From: Intoshia linei
Taxonomy: Eukaryota; Orthonectida; Rhopaluridae
DNA length: 21,058 bases
NCBI GenBank assembly: GCA_001642005.1
Contig: LWCA01000659.1
Coordinates: 1 to 21,058 of the forward strand
Direction: 5' to 3'
Numbering within the stretch: position 1 is the stretch's first letter; every line of letters starts with the position of its first letter. The translations under genes and the position numbers were made by a program. The notes beneath the pieces are model-generated. The model worked only from the letters and a program-made list of their open reading frames with translations, ran no database searches and had not been told where the DNA came from. Shown here piece after piece: positions 9,259 to 17,132 of the stretch.

Positions 9259-12200
9259 GTATATAATCTAAATTTTCAAATCTTCTAATTTATGAGTTCA
9301 TCAAATATAATCCAGATAGGAACCAACCAATGATAGACACCCCAAACATACCAGGGATGTATTATCTTACTTGATTCAAGTAACAAGGAATTTAAATTTA
9401 AATATTTGTGCCAGAGAATTTGACTATTTTTAATAACATATACGTAATAAATATAATACCTATAACTAGCGCATGTTTTAAGTAACCCAATTAATAAAAT
9501 AACACAATAAAAGTAAAGTATAATTGCGCAAGATTTATATTTATCTCGTGTATAATCGAAATTTAACTTTAAAATTGAAAATAAGTTTTGATCAAACAAA
9601 TATGAATTAATTACTTCACATTTTTTGTTTTAATAAAATATTTCGGAAAAAAAATATATGAATACTAAATGCTTTTTTTGACCTTAAAGTCGTCACTTAT
9701 TCGGATTGAAAGTTTTTGTGTGTGTTAACAGGATACAACTGTACTGCCTGTAAATTTTGTGAAATTCTAGAGCTGTTTTCAAATTAGGGTAATCAAAAAA
9801 AGAAGGGTAATTTAGGGTTTTGGCCCTGAAGATATAATTTTTTTAAATTTAAATTTAAGATAATGTTTATGATTTTAAAATCCGATATTTTTTTAAATTC
9901 TCCAACTTATTTGATTTTCAAAAAAAAGGACAATTGGGGTTTTTGATCCGTAAAATGTGAGTTTGGGAGGTTGAAATTTATTTTGCGAACACCCCAGGAA
10001 AAAACTGTAATTGAAATGTGGACTTTTTAAAATTCTAAGACGGGTAGTTATTTAAATAAAGTGGAACACACACACAAACAAAAATCGCGTAGCATATTAT
10101 ATAAGTAAGGAGTCCTTACTAAGGACTATACTACTCATTTTACAGAGTTTATCTTAACGCAAATGTAGTACTGTAGAATGTTTAATATACTTGAATGATT
10201 AAATGTATCATTTAGGTATCGGTATAACAAATCATGTGTCATCAACGTTTTGCTGGAACAAAACAAACGAAAAATTTTACTGCAATGCACTAAGTAATAT
10301 GACCATAAAATAACAAAATTTAATAAACCTAGTTTGGTACGATTCTAGAAATAATAAAATATTGGAAAAGATTGTAGAAAAGAATGGAAAAAATTTATTT
10401 ATCGTTTGAATATATTTAAAGTTTAAACAAATGACATGATAAATATAGGAAAAAACTGGGATGCCTTTATTAAATACTTCAAGTTTTTCGAAAATTATGT
10501 GGATATTACAAAATTTTCCAGAATGTTGCATGGACATTGAATCAAATCAAGCAATATTTGGTACCCCTGATACTTGGCTAATTTGGGTATTTTATGATAT
10601 TTTACATCAGTGTTTTCCAACCCATTTTTTAAAATTTTATTAAATATATTAATTTTATCGCCCAGTAAAAATAAAATTTTAATTTCAAAATGTAACGTTA
10701 TACTATAGTATATATTTTATGCACGAACAAATAAATTTATTTTGTTTTCAACTGAATCAATTTTCACTAACAGTATGATCTTTTTCGGCTCTTGTGATGA
10801 GATGAAACATGCGATAAGATACCATTAATCCATTTTTATTTTTTATATGCTGGTTTTCAAATAATGTATTTTTAAAGTATGACGGTTCTGAAATTTTTGA
10901 TAGACGTCTTCAAAAAGTGTAGCTGGCTTATTCACATTATTTGGATGTTGTGATTTAAGATGATATAATAGGCGGGATGGTTTCATAGCTGTACAATGTC
11001 TTATGATATAACGAACAGAACGGTAATTGTTTCGAAACACTAGATTCGATAAAACCAAATTTTAAATAATCGGTAGAATATCCACGAACATATTTTTTGG
11101 AAGCAGGCATAACTAAATTTTATTAAAATATAAAAGGTAACATACTTACTACACAGATAATTGGTGTTAGATAACTTATATTGTTAAACTCTTAATAAAT
11201 TAATTATTGTTCAATTTAATTTATTTTTTTTTATTTGATAAAATTGAAAATTTAATTTGTTGAAAATAATTAGACATATATATTTTCGCATCGCCCAGGT
11301 TGGGAAAAACTGCTTTACATTATTAATACTAATGCAAAGAAATTAACAAATGGAAACCATTTTACTGATATGACTAACGCAGCGATTACGGGGCTATTCG
11401 ATATAAACAGTTTAAAGTGGAGTGAAGACATTTGTTCGTTTTATGGTATACCAATGTCGATCTTACCAAAAATAAAGGAATGTTTGGATGATTTTGGTAT
11501 TGCAAATGTTTCTAAATTGAAAGGAATACCCATTCGAGCTGTACTACTTTTTAAATAGCAAATAATCAAATATTTAATAATTAGGTGATTTCAGATCATT
11601 GTGCATCTTTATATGGCCAACAATGTACACAACCTGGTTTAGCCAAATTGACGTAATTTTTAAATGTAACTGTTTCGCTTTCTATTTTATGCACAGTAAA
11701 ATAATGAAAACCTTTATTATTTTATCTTACTTGTGTAAAATAATTTAGCTAAAAATGTATGCATGTTTGTCTGTCATAAAAAATCATTACCATTTATCAA
11801 TTCCAAAAATAACAATTTCTAATACTGTTTGTCGAGGTTGAGGTTTTATAGAAAATTTCATTTTTAAAAATTGAGTCTTTCAAGGCTGAAAACCACAATT
11901 ATCCTTTTTTTAAAAAATAACACGAATCCTAGAATTTATAGAAATATATACAATGATACAGATTTTAAAATTATCAACATTATGATAAATTTCAATATCA
12001 AAAATTTATACCTTCCGGATAAACCCCAAAATGACCTACCACTACTATTACTTTCTCTTTCGTTCCTATATTATGCACAAATATTTCAAAATGAATACAA
12101 ATATTTATACAGGCAGTCGCTTTTGGATCAGTCAAATAAATACACTAAAAGTCATAATAGATGTTTTACATTCAGATGTGATTATTGAAAGTCAGATCTA

Positions 12201-15200
12201 ATTAATCAGAGTCAATAAAAATGAATTTATATTCACATTTGGTGCCATGAAGTTAATTTCATTTTATCTGATTCAAATCTGTTATTATACAGACAGATAA
12301 GTTACACTAAAATAAAGTGGCCAAAAAAATACATACTATCACTTTTAGTTTATTAGGAATACATTTTAAGCCGAAAATTTTTATTCGTCAACATAGATAA
12401 GTAGTTTTGGATTTACATTTATCACCAAATAAACTAAAATTGATAGTACGTATTTTTTCTGGCCACTTTAACTAAAGTAGTGCGACCATAACGTTATTAT
12501 ACCATACCATACATATGTCTGTTTCAGAGAAAGCATAAGAAGCAAGTTATTTAGACTAAATAATATGTCACCTTATACGATATGAGAGAATCTTATAATG
12601 CCTGCTTGTTGTGCTATCGTAAAACCCATTCTAGGTCAGGAAGCTGAAACAAAGATTAAAACAATTCCTCTATCAGACAGTAAAATAAATAGATGAATTA
12701 GTCACATTTCAGGTTATATTCAAGAACACATTATTGATGTAATTAAAATGGGAGGTATGTATGCAATTCAAATGGATGAATCAACTGATGTCTTTGGATT
12801 TTTTCAACTTTTGTGTTTTATTCATTACATCGGTAAAAAAGGAGTTGAGGAAGATTATTTATTTTGTCAACAATTAATAGAAAAAACAACTGGTCAAGAT
12901 ATTTATAATACAAGATCTTATTTTCAATCAGTTTGATCACCTCTAAAAGATTGCGTTGGAATTTGCACAGATGGAGCTCCATCAATGGTTGGATCTATGA
13001 AAGGATTTGTTACTTTACTAAAAAAACACATGTTAACATGATTACTACTCATTGCTTTCTTCACCGAGAAGCATTAATAGCAAAAACGATTGGTGTATAA
13101 ATGAAAATTGTTTTAAATCAAGTCGTTAAAATGGTGAATTATATCAAAACTCGACCGGTGAAATCAAGCATATTTTCTAATTTATACAAAGAAATCGGCT
13201 CACAATATATAACAATCTCCTTCTACATTCTGAAATTAGATGGATGTTAGAATTAGAGGGCCAAAACCACAAATTACCCTTCTCTTTTTAATGAAAACAG
13301 CCCTAGAATTTCAAAAAATTTATAGGTGGTACACAGAGCCGTTTTAAGTCACTTCGTGACCCTGGGCTAAGCAAAGGACGGCAGGCCCTTTAAAGTTTTG
13401 AGCGAAGCAAAAAAGTATTTCTAAAAAAAATTTCAAGCGAAGCGATAAAAAAATTTTAGGGCCCCTTTCTAGTAGTCCCTTTTTTGAAAATTAATAAGAG
13501 AAAATCAAAGATTGTGTTTTTTGAATATTCACTTAATAGAAAGGTTTTAATGTTTAATATTATCATTTGAAACAGTTTTTATGTCAATATTATATGATAA
13601 ACATATTATAGAATATATTTTAAATTGAATATTTACTAGAACTTTGATTCTTTAAACTATTTTCTTTCTAGCTATTTGAATTCTCACACTTTAAAACTTA
13701 TAAACTGTTTCTTAAGATATAAATGTGAAGTATTTTTTAATAAATTGGGGCATCTTTTTAAGATATAAGTGTAAAGTACTTTTATTAATTTTGTGGCCTT
13801 TTTTAATGAGTGGCCCTGGGCTACAGCCCATATTGCCCATGCCTTAAAACAGCTCTGGCTGTACAGTTGTATCCTGTTAAAACACAAAAAAATTTAAATC
13901 CGAATAAGTGATGACTTCACGGTCAAAAAAGCATTTTAGTATTCATATACATTTAAATGTGTTAAAAATGTAAACGTTATATATAAATTTTTGAAATTCC
14001 GATTGTTCGAAATATCTCCGATTATTTTTCTCCGATTATTGTAAGCGATTAACCGGGTTTTCGATTAATCGATTAATCGGATATCATTCCCTAGTGTCTA
14101 TCAAATTTTGATTTAAATATAAAAGATATCTCAAAATTGAAGGAAGCTTAAGTATCTACCCTAAATTAAATATTAGTTAAAATAAATTCATTAATCTTTA
14201 TTATTTATATGTTTGTATACGGCATATTTAAAAATTGATTTTTAATTATCAATAAAATTTGAAGATGATTTTCCACTTCTTGTCCACATGATTAATACTG
14301 ATCATTAATATAAATATAGCGTTGGCACTGGAGGATGCATTTCCTACAATATTGGAAAGGAGGTATTGTATTGATTGTAGGTTTAATTTGATATAAAATT
14401 TAGTTTATCTATAAAAGGAATGGATTATTTACAACACTTGGTTTCGTGATAGATGGTTTAAAACAATTTTCGTTTACTGTAATCATACCTTTTAAAAAAT
14501 GATTACTTGCATATAACATGGTGCGCATTTTGAAAAACACCTAACATGGCTATATCACATTAAATAAAACTCACAAGCACGATTAAAAAGAGCCATATAT
14601 AACCTTCGGTTTTGGTCAATAAGATATTAAAAACGAGGATTGAACATTATTACTTATTTGTGATTGAAGGCGTTAACGTTGACATGATTTATATATTTTA
14701 ACTAGGTTGACTGTTATGTACTACATACAAACAGCACCTAGCTCTGCCGAGGGCACATTTTTATTCTACCATAGATAATCACATATACTTATATCATGTT
14801 TATTCTATATCTGCTTTCACATAATGACAATGTTCGGTGGATTTTTCCGCCGTGTTCGTCAAAAAATCTATACACAGTTTGCTGTGAACATAATGATATA
14901 ACACAAGTTTAGGTGTTTTTCAGAATGCTCACCGCGTAATAAATGATGTGATATATATAATAATAAATACATATATAAAAATATAAATAATATAAAAAAA
15001 TACATAAAAAGAAATAACATAACCTCAGATATTAATGGAACGTAAAGTTATCTAGATTAGTTATATGAATTATGATAAATGATACATAATTATGTATTAA
15101 TTATATTTTTACTTTAGGGGTGTGTAAATTGCACTGGAAGTGTCAACGATTGGTTGATTAAAAAATTAGGAATTGCAAAATCATTCGAAGAATTAGGTAC

Positions 15201-17084
15201 AAGTTTATTTTTGATTTTATACAGATTGAAGATTTAATTATATCTTATTTACATGTTAATTAGAAAATTTGGCAAGTTCAGTCACATCTAGCGAGGGTGT
15301 TTACTTTATTACAGGCTTTTCTGGCATTTATACTCCTTATTGGAACCATAACGTAAAAGGGTAATTGTTTATTTAATATATTTCAAATATTAATCGACTA
15401 GGTGAGTACATAGATGTGTGATCTCTAGAGTTAGAAATTATTGTTACTATTAAGCGATTTATATAACAATATTACTGTGTATGTGCGTTCCTAGAAATAC
15501 CAGTTTATTTGAGGGAACAGTGCTCATGGTTCACATTAAAATTGAGCATTTTAATAAATTAATCTTTTCCAAAATCTACTGTTTGTGTGTTAAATTTAAA
15601 TTTTTGTAGGTTGAGCCCTGAAAATTGAAAATTCACACCCCTAGTGTATATACAAATGTTTATAGTTAACATTTTAGAACACTTTTTGGGTTAACAATGG
15701 ATACCACAAAAGCACATATTGCTAGAGCATGCTTGGAATCTGTTGCTTATCAATCGGCTTTAGTAATGATTTTTCATTCTCATGAATTAATTATTATTTA
15801 ATATCAAATTAACACTCAGTTGTATTGTTTAATTTTACGTTCTTGGCTACGTATAAGTTAAATTTAAAAATTTTCAATGTGTCACTTTTTCAATAGTTTC
15901 CCCAGTACCCTTTACTTCATTATACATATATAATCGTATGTTTAGATAATTAATGATATGAAGAAATGTGGAATAAAATTGAAAAAATTGAGTGTCGACG
16001 GTGGTATGGTAAAAAATAAAACATTTTTACAAATTCTCACAAATTATATCAATGAACCAATAGGTAATGTTATACATTGTAGTGTAATTTCAGTAATATA
16101 AATGTTTAATACAGTAAAATACAAATTATTTATAACGATAATTTGATTACAATGAAAATAAATACAATTAAGTTTATATTGATATTGGATTCACTTTATG
16201 TGTAACTAATATCAATATTTACAATATTAAATTATAATGATAATTACATCATTACATAAATATTTATTATTATTATTATACATGTTAGTACTGTTTAATT
16301 AGATAAGATTAGGGACCGGCAAAATTTTATACAATTTAGGTTACTTTTTGTAATGATAATATTTTGCGGACCTTACATTAATTAATTAATAGTAATATAC
16401 GTTTTTGACAGTAAAGATGTGAATATCATAGATCTTCATATAGTGGGAAGGTAGCACGAAAAACGATATATAATAGATCTATATTCTGTATAATGTTTTG
16501 ATTGTTAGTTTTTATTAGAATAACGATAACTTAGATAGACGGGTCGATATTAAATTTTATACAAATAATGATAATAATAAAAATTTTGGCATAAAGTAGT
16601 GTGGCCATATTTTACACGTAGAAAATATGTATTTTATGTTGCCTTGACACGAAATTTTTTATAATTGTAAAATTTTGATTTATTTTTAAAATTTATTGAG
16701 TTACAAAACAAATTTATGTCATTCCTACGTATTTATGACCTTATGATAGGGTCATATGAATTATTCAAAAAACGATCAATTGTCAATCACTAATATTTTA
16801 AATATTCTAAAAAAAGGAAAAATTACTATTTAATAATTTAGAAGTATTTGAAATTGAGGATGCCACTGTATATGGCGCTGCATTGTTAGCTACAAAAAAT
16901 TTAGACACACCTTTGTTATTAAAAAATTTCGATCTTAAAGGTACAATAAAACCGAAAATATCTGAAGCAGGTTTCATATTTTTGTTGAAAAATGTATATT
17001 GTCTTCATAGAGAGGAATAAAAATCTTGAAAATTGGCAAAAAGCTATAAACACAGCTATTGAATACTACAAGATTAAAAATTAA
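8928..17084 (+). CDS. Gk: Glycerol kinase-like FGGY carbohydrate kinase, 16 exons
   Basis: FGGY kinases phosphorylate sugars or polyols with ATP; the glycerol kinase branch makes glycerol 3-phosphate. Exons: 8928-8984, 9023-9096, 9152-9258, 10216-10293, 10333-10403, 10449-10586, 11340-11540, 11585-11652, 14320-14362, 14404-14478, 15118-15196, 15264-15360, 15678-15762, 15946-16063, 16842-16970, 17011-17084. All introns are GT..AG and every phase matches. The total is 1494 nt, or 497 residues, the usual family length. The start ATG (AAAAATGG) gives the N-terminal phosphate-binding motif ISIDIGTS with Asp10. Other family landmarks are NALIWYDSR, FGTPDTWLIW, HFTDMTN, SDHCASLYGQ (Asp246, the expected catalytic base), VGTGGC, GFSGIYTPYW, LSVDGGM and YGAALLAT. 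Glycerol-contact residues are changed: the classical NQRET is NHVSS (residues 85-89), and the Tyr of the TYFS motif is Thr139. The frame has no stops, so it is probably expressed, but its substrate is uncertain. AATAAA signals lie at 17084-17089 and 17117-17122. Confidence 0.88.
9259..10215 (+). other. Kinase intron 3 (957 bp), filled by a dispersed repeat
   Basis: More than half of the intron is the repeat copy at 9606-10110. A minus-strand open frame at 9285-9599 encodes an untypical Tyr/Ile/Leu-rich peptide and is treated as chance. Confidence 0.7.
9606..10110 (+). repeat. Main dispersed repeat, near-complete copy
   Basis: It matches 19925-20425 in reverse orientation along almost its whole length. 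Shared blocks include GTTTTAATAAAATATTTC, ATGAATACTAAATGC, CACTTATTCGGAT, GTTAACAGGATACAACTGTAC, GGGTTTTGGCCCTGAAGATAT, CAGTTTTTTCC/GGAAAAAACTG and TTCTAAGACGGGTAGTTATTTAAATAAAG, then a CA/TG-rich tract. It is about 500 bp and non-coding. Its class is not clear: there are no obvious terminal inverted repeats. Confidence 0.8.
10216..10586 (+). CDS. Gk: Kinase exons 4-6 (residues 80-175), the substrate-pocket half
   Basis: Exon 4 (10216-10293) reads SIGITNHVSSTFCWNK, where glycerol kinases have GITNQRET..W. Exon 5 (10333-10403) begins IWYDSRN and keeps the conserved Trp (residue 107). Exon 6 (10449-10586) reads EKTGMPLLNTSSFSKIMW and ends FGTPDTWLIW. The FGGY signature around SFSKIMWILQN is intact except that its leading aromatic/Gly/Ser position is Thr139. 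Introns 4 and 5 are 39 and 45 bp. Confidence 0.87.
10587..11339 (+). other. Kinase intron 6 (753 bp), carrying a hAT transposase fragment
   Basis: Bounded by TTGG|GTATTT and GCAAAG|AAATTA. It contains an inverted hAT N-terminal fragment at 10855-11110; the rest is AT-rich with no other feature. Confidence 0.7.
10855..11110 (-). pseudogene. hAT transposase N-terminal (BED zinc finger) remnant
   Basis: Minus-strand translation from ATG at 11110-11108 gives MPASKKYVRGYSTDYLKFGF, typical of the start of ZBED/SCAND3-like hAT transposases. A frameshift then moves to another frame reading AMKPSRLLYHLKSQHP and LFEDVYQKFQNR, the second half of a BED finger (the Lys-Pro-Ser-Leu...H...HP pattern) and its linker. 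The CxxC half of the finger is damaged. The catalytic domain does not follow. Confidence 0.72.
11340..11652 (+). CDS. Gk: Kinase exons 7-8 (residues 176-264), with the catalytic Asp
   Basis: Exon 7 (11340-11540) starts KLTNGNHFTDMTN directly after LIW of exon 6, as in family members, and includes DINSLKW and YGIPMSILP. Exon 8 (11585-11652) reads VISDHCASLYGQQC, aligning without gaps to the C.GDQ.AAL.GQ motif; Asp246 corresponds to the catalytic base. The intervening intron is 44 bp. An acceptor upstream of 11340 would keep the frame open from 11298 but adds residues the family lacks, so the GCAAAG|AAATTA acceptor is preferred. Confidence 0.85.
11855..12050 (-). repeat. Diverged inverted copy of the main dispersed repeat
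   Basis: It shares the order of blocks GGCTGAAAACCACAATTATCC, AATTTATAGAAATATATACAATGA, GATTTTAAAATTATCAACATTATGATAAATTT and a CCGGATAAACCCCAAAATGACC block with 20085-20245. It is diverged and lacks both ends. The plus-strand open frame 11871-12188 runs over it and is not a gene. Confidence 0.55.
12315..12468. mobile_element. Tc1/mariner-like MITE, 154 bp
   Basis: The ends begin AAGTGGCC and form inverted repeats of about 40 bp: the left AAAAAATACATACTATCACT pairs with a right arm whose complement reads AAAAAATACGTACTATCAAT, continuing into TTTAGTTTATT on both sides. TA lies on each side (12313-12314 and 12469-12470), the target duplication of Tc1/mariner elements. There is no coding capacity, so it is non-autonomous. 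Confidence 0.8.
12598..13254 (+). pseudogene. hAT transposase catalytic-domain remnant (ZBED/SCAND3-like)
   Basis: The translation includes MPACCAIVKPILGQEAE, IQEHIIDVIKMGG, AIQMDESTDVFGFFQLLCF, CVGICTDGAPSMVGSMKGF, THCFLHREALIAKTIG and HSEIRWML, in the order found in ZBED5/SCAND3-like hAT transposases. The two Asp motifs (DESTD and CTDGA) are visible. Stops at 12694-12696 and 12934-12936 and frameshifts near 13035 and 13205 kill it. The C-terminal dimerisation region is missing because the dispersed repeat begins at about 13255. Confidence 0.82.
13255..13960 (-). repeat. Main dispersed repeat, inverted copy split by a MITE
   Basis: Left part 13255-13333 (GGGCCAAAACCACAAATTACCC through GCCCTAGAATTTC to AGGTGGTACA) and right part 13858-13960 (GTACAGTTGTATCCTGTTAA through CCGAATAAGTGATGAC to AGCATTTTAGTATTCATAT) line up as one uninterrupted stretch of the copy at 20225-20375. 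The element at 13334-13857 was inserted between them. Confidence 0.8.
13334..13857. mobile_element. hAT-type MITE, 524 bp, nested in the dispersed repeat
   Basis: The ends are CAGAGCCGTTTTAAG and CTTAAAACAGCTCTG, 15-bp inverted repeats with one mismatch and the CAGRG start of hAT elements. They are flanked by GTGGTACA (13326-13333) and GCTGTACA (13858-13865), an 8-bp target duplication with two differences. The uninterrupted repeat at 20283-20300 shows a single GTGGTACA followed by GTTGTATC, so the empty site is visible. Subterminal CCTGGGCTA words occur near both ends. No transposase is encoded. Confidence 0.85.
14000..14095. repeat. Patch of ATTAATCG-like short repeats
   Basis: Words such as TCCGATTATT, GCGATTAACC, CGATTAATCGATTAATCGG and AAATTCCGATTGTTCG cluster here. 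CGATTAATCGATTAATCG is itself palindromic. It may be the end of an old DNA transposon, but no partner end was found. Confidence 0.35.
14320..14478 (+). CDS. Gk: Kinase exons 9-10 (residues 265-304)
   Basis: Exon 9 is only 43 nt (14320-14362). It completes a Thr codon with exon 8 and reads VGTGGCISYNIGKE, matching the conserved YGTGCF..NTG segment. Exon 10 (14404-14478) reads FIYKRNGLFTTLGF, matching the HGLLTT(V/I)AY segment, and ends FSFT before a GTAATC donor. The intron between them is 41 bp and contains in-frame stops, so the two cannot be one exon. Exon 10 is the most diverged of the set. Confidence 0.78.
14479..15117 (+). other. Kinase intron 10 (639 bp), with a hairpin repeat
   Basis: It contains the hairpin motif at 14700-14766; otherwise AT-rich sequence with nothing recognisable. 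Confidence 0.6.
14700..14766 (+). repeat. Hairpin repeat, copy 2
   Basis: AACTAGGTTGACTGTTATGT, ACTACATACAAACAGCACCT and AGCTCTGCCGAGGGCACATT follow in order. The arms AGGTTGACTGTT and AACAGCACCT can pair around a loop of about 14 nt. Near-identical copies lie at 18736-18797 and, inverted, at 2107-2170. Confidence 0.7.
15118..15762 (+). CDS. Gk: Kinase exons 11-13 (residues 305-391)
   Basis: Exon 11 (15118-15196) reads GCVNCTGSVNDWLIKKLG, aligning to the EGSVAIAG..V.WLR..LG segment. Exon 12 (15264-15360) contains GFSGIYTPYWN, equivalent to the conserved AF.GL.APYW motif. Exon 13 (15678-15762) contains LFGLTMDTTKAHIARACLES, which follows the second FGGY signature closely. Splice phases 1, 2 and 0 match at each join. 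Confidence 0.87.
15946..17084 (+). CDS. Gk: Kinase exons 14-16 (residues 392-497 and stop)
   Basis: Exon 14 (15946-16063) carries CGIKLKKLSVDGGMVKN, the conserved adenosine-binding L.VDGG. Exon 15 (16842-16970) carries EVFEIEDATVYGAALLAT, matching the E.TALGAA.LAG motif, and ends KPKISEA. Exon 16 (17011-17084) encodes NLENWQKAINTAIEYY and a TAA stop, matching the family's terminal W..A. The last intron is 40 bp; reading through it instead would lose the conserved terminal W..A segment. Confidence 0.87.
16064..16841 (+). other. Kinase intron 14 (778 bp), nothing recognised
   Basis: AT-rich sequence with a short (ATT)n tract near 16262-16279. No transposon similarity is visible. Confidence 0.55.
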
Positions 17085-17132
17085 ATAAAATTGATAATTA
17101 GTTAATGTAATGTATTAATAAAATATATAATG

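Larger units (their letters stand above)
11653..14319 (+). other. Kinase intron 8 (2667 bp), packed with mobile-element debris
   Basis: From left to right it holds a diverged inverted repeat copy (11855-12050), a Tc1/mariner-like MITE (12315-12468), a hAT transposase remnant (12598-13254), another repeat copy (13255-13960) split by a hAT-type MITE (13334-13857), and a patch of CGATTAATCG-like words (14000-14095). The donor is GAC|GTAATT and the acceptor AAATATAG|C. Confidence 0.75.

Noticed and set aside
9285-9599. Minus-strand 104-residue open frame
   Set aside because: Lies in kinase intron 3, reading antisense into the start of a repeat; Tyr/Ile-rich composition mirrors AT-rich DNA.
10277-10537. 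Minus-strand 86-residue open frame
   Set aside because: Antisense shadow of kinase exons 4-6, which have strong family similarity on the plus strand.
11871-12188. Plus-strand 105-residue open frame
   Set aside because: Runs through a diverged copy of the dispersed repeat; low-complexity product without a domain.
13684-13887. Minus-strand 67-residue open frame
   Set aside because: Spans the right end of the hAT-type MITE and its target duplication, so it is a chance frame over a junction.
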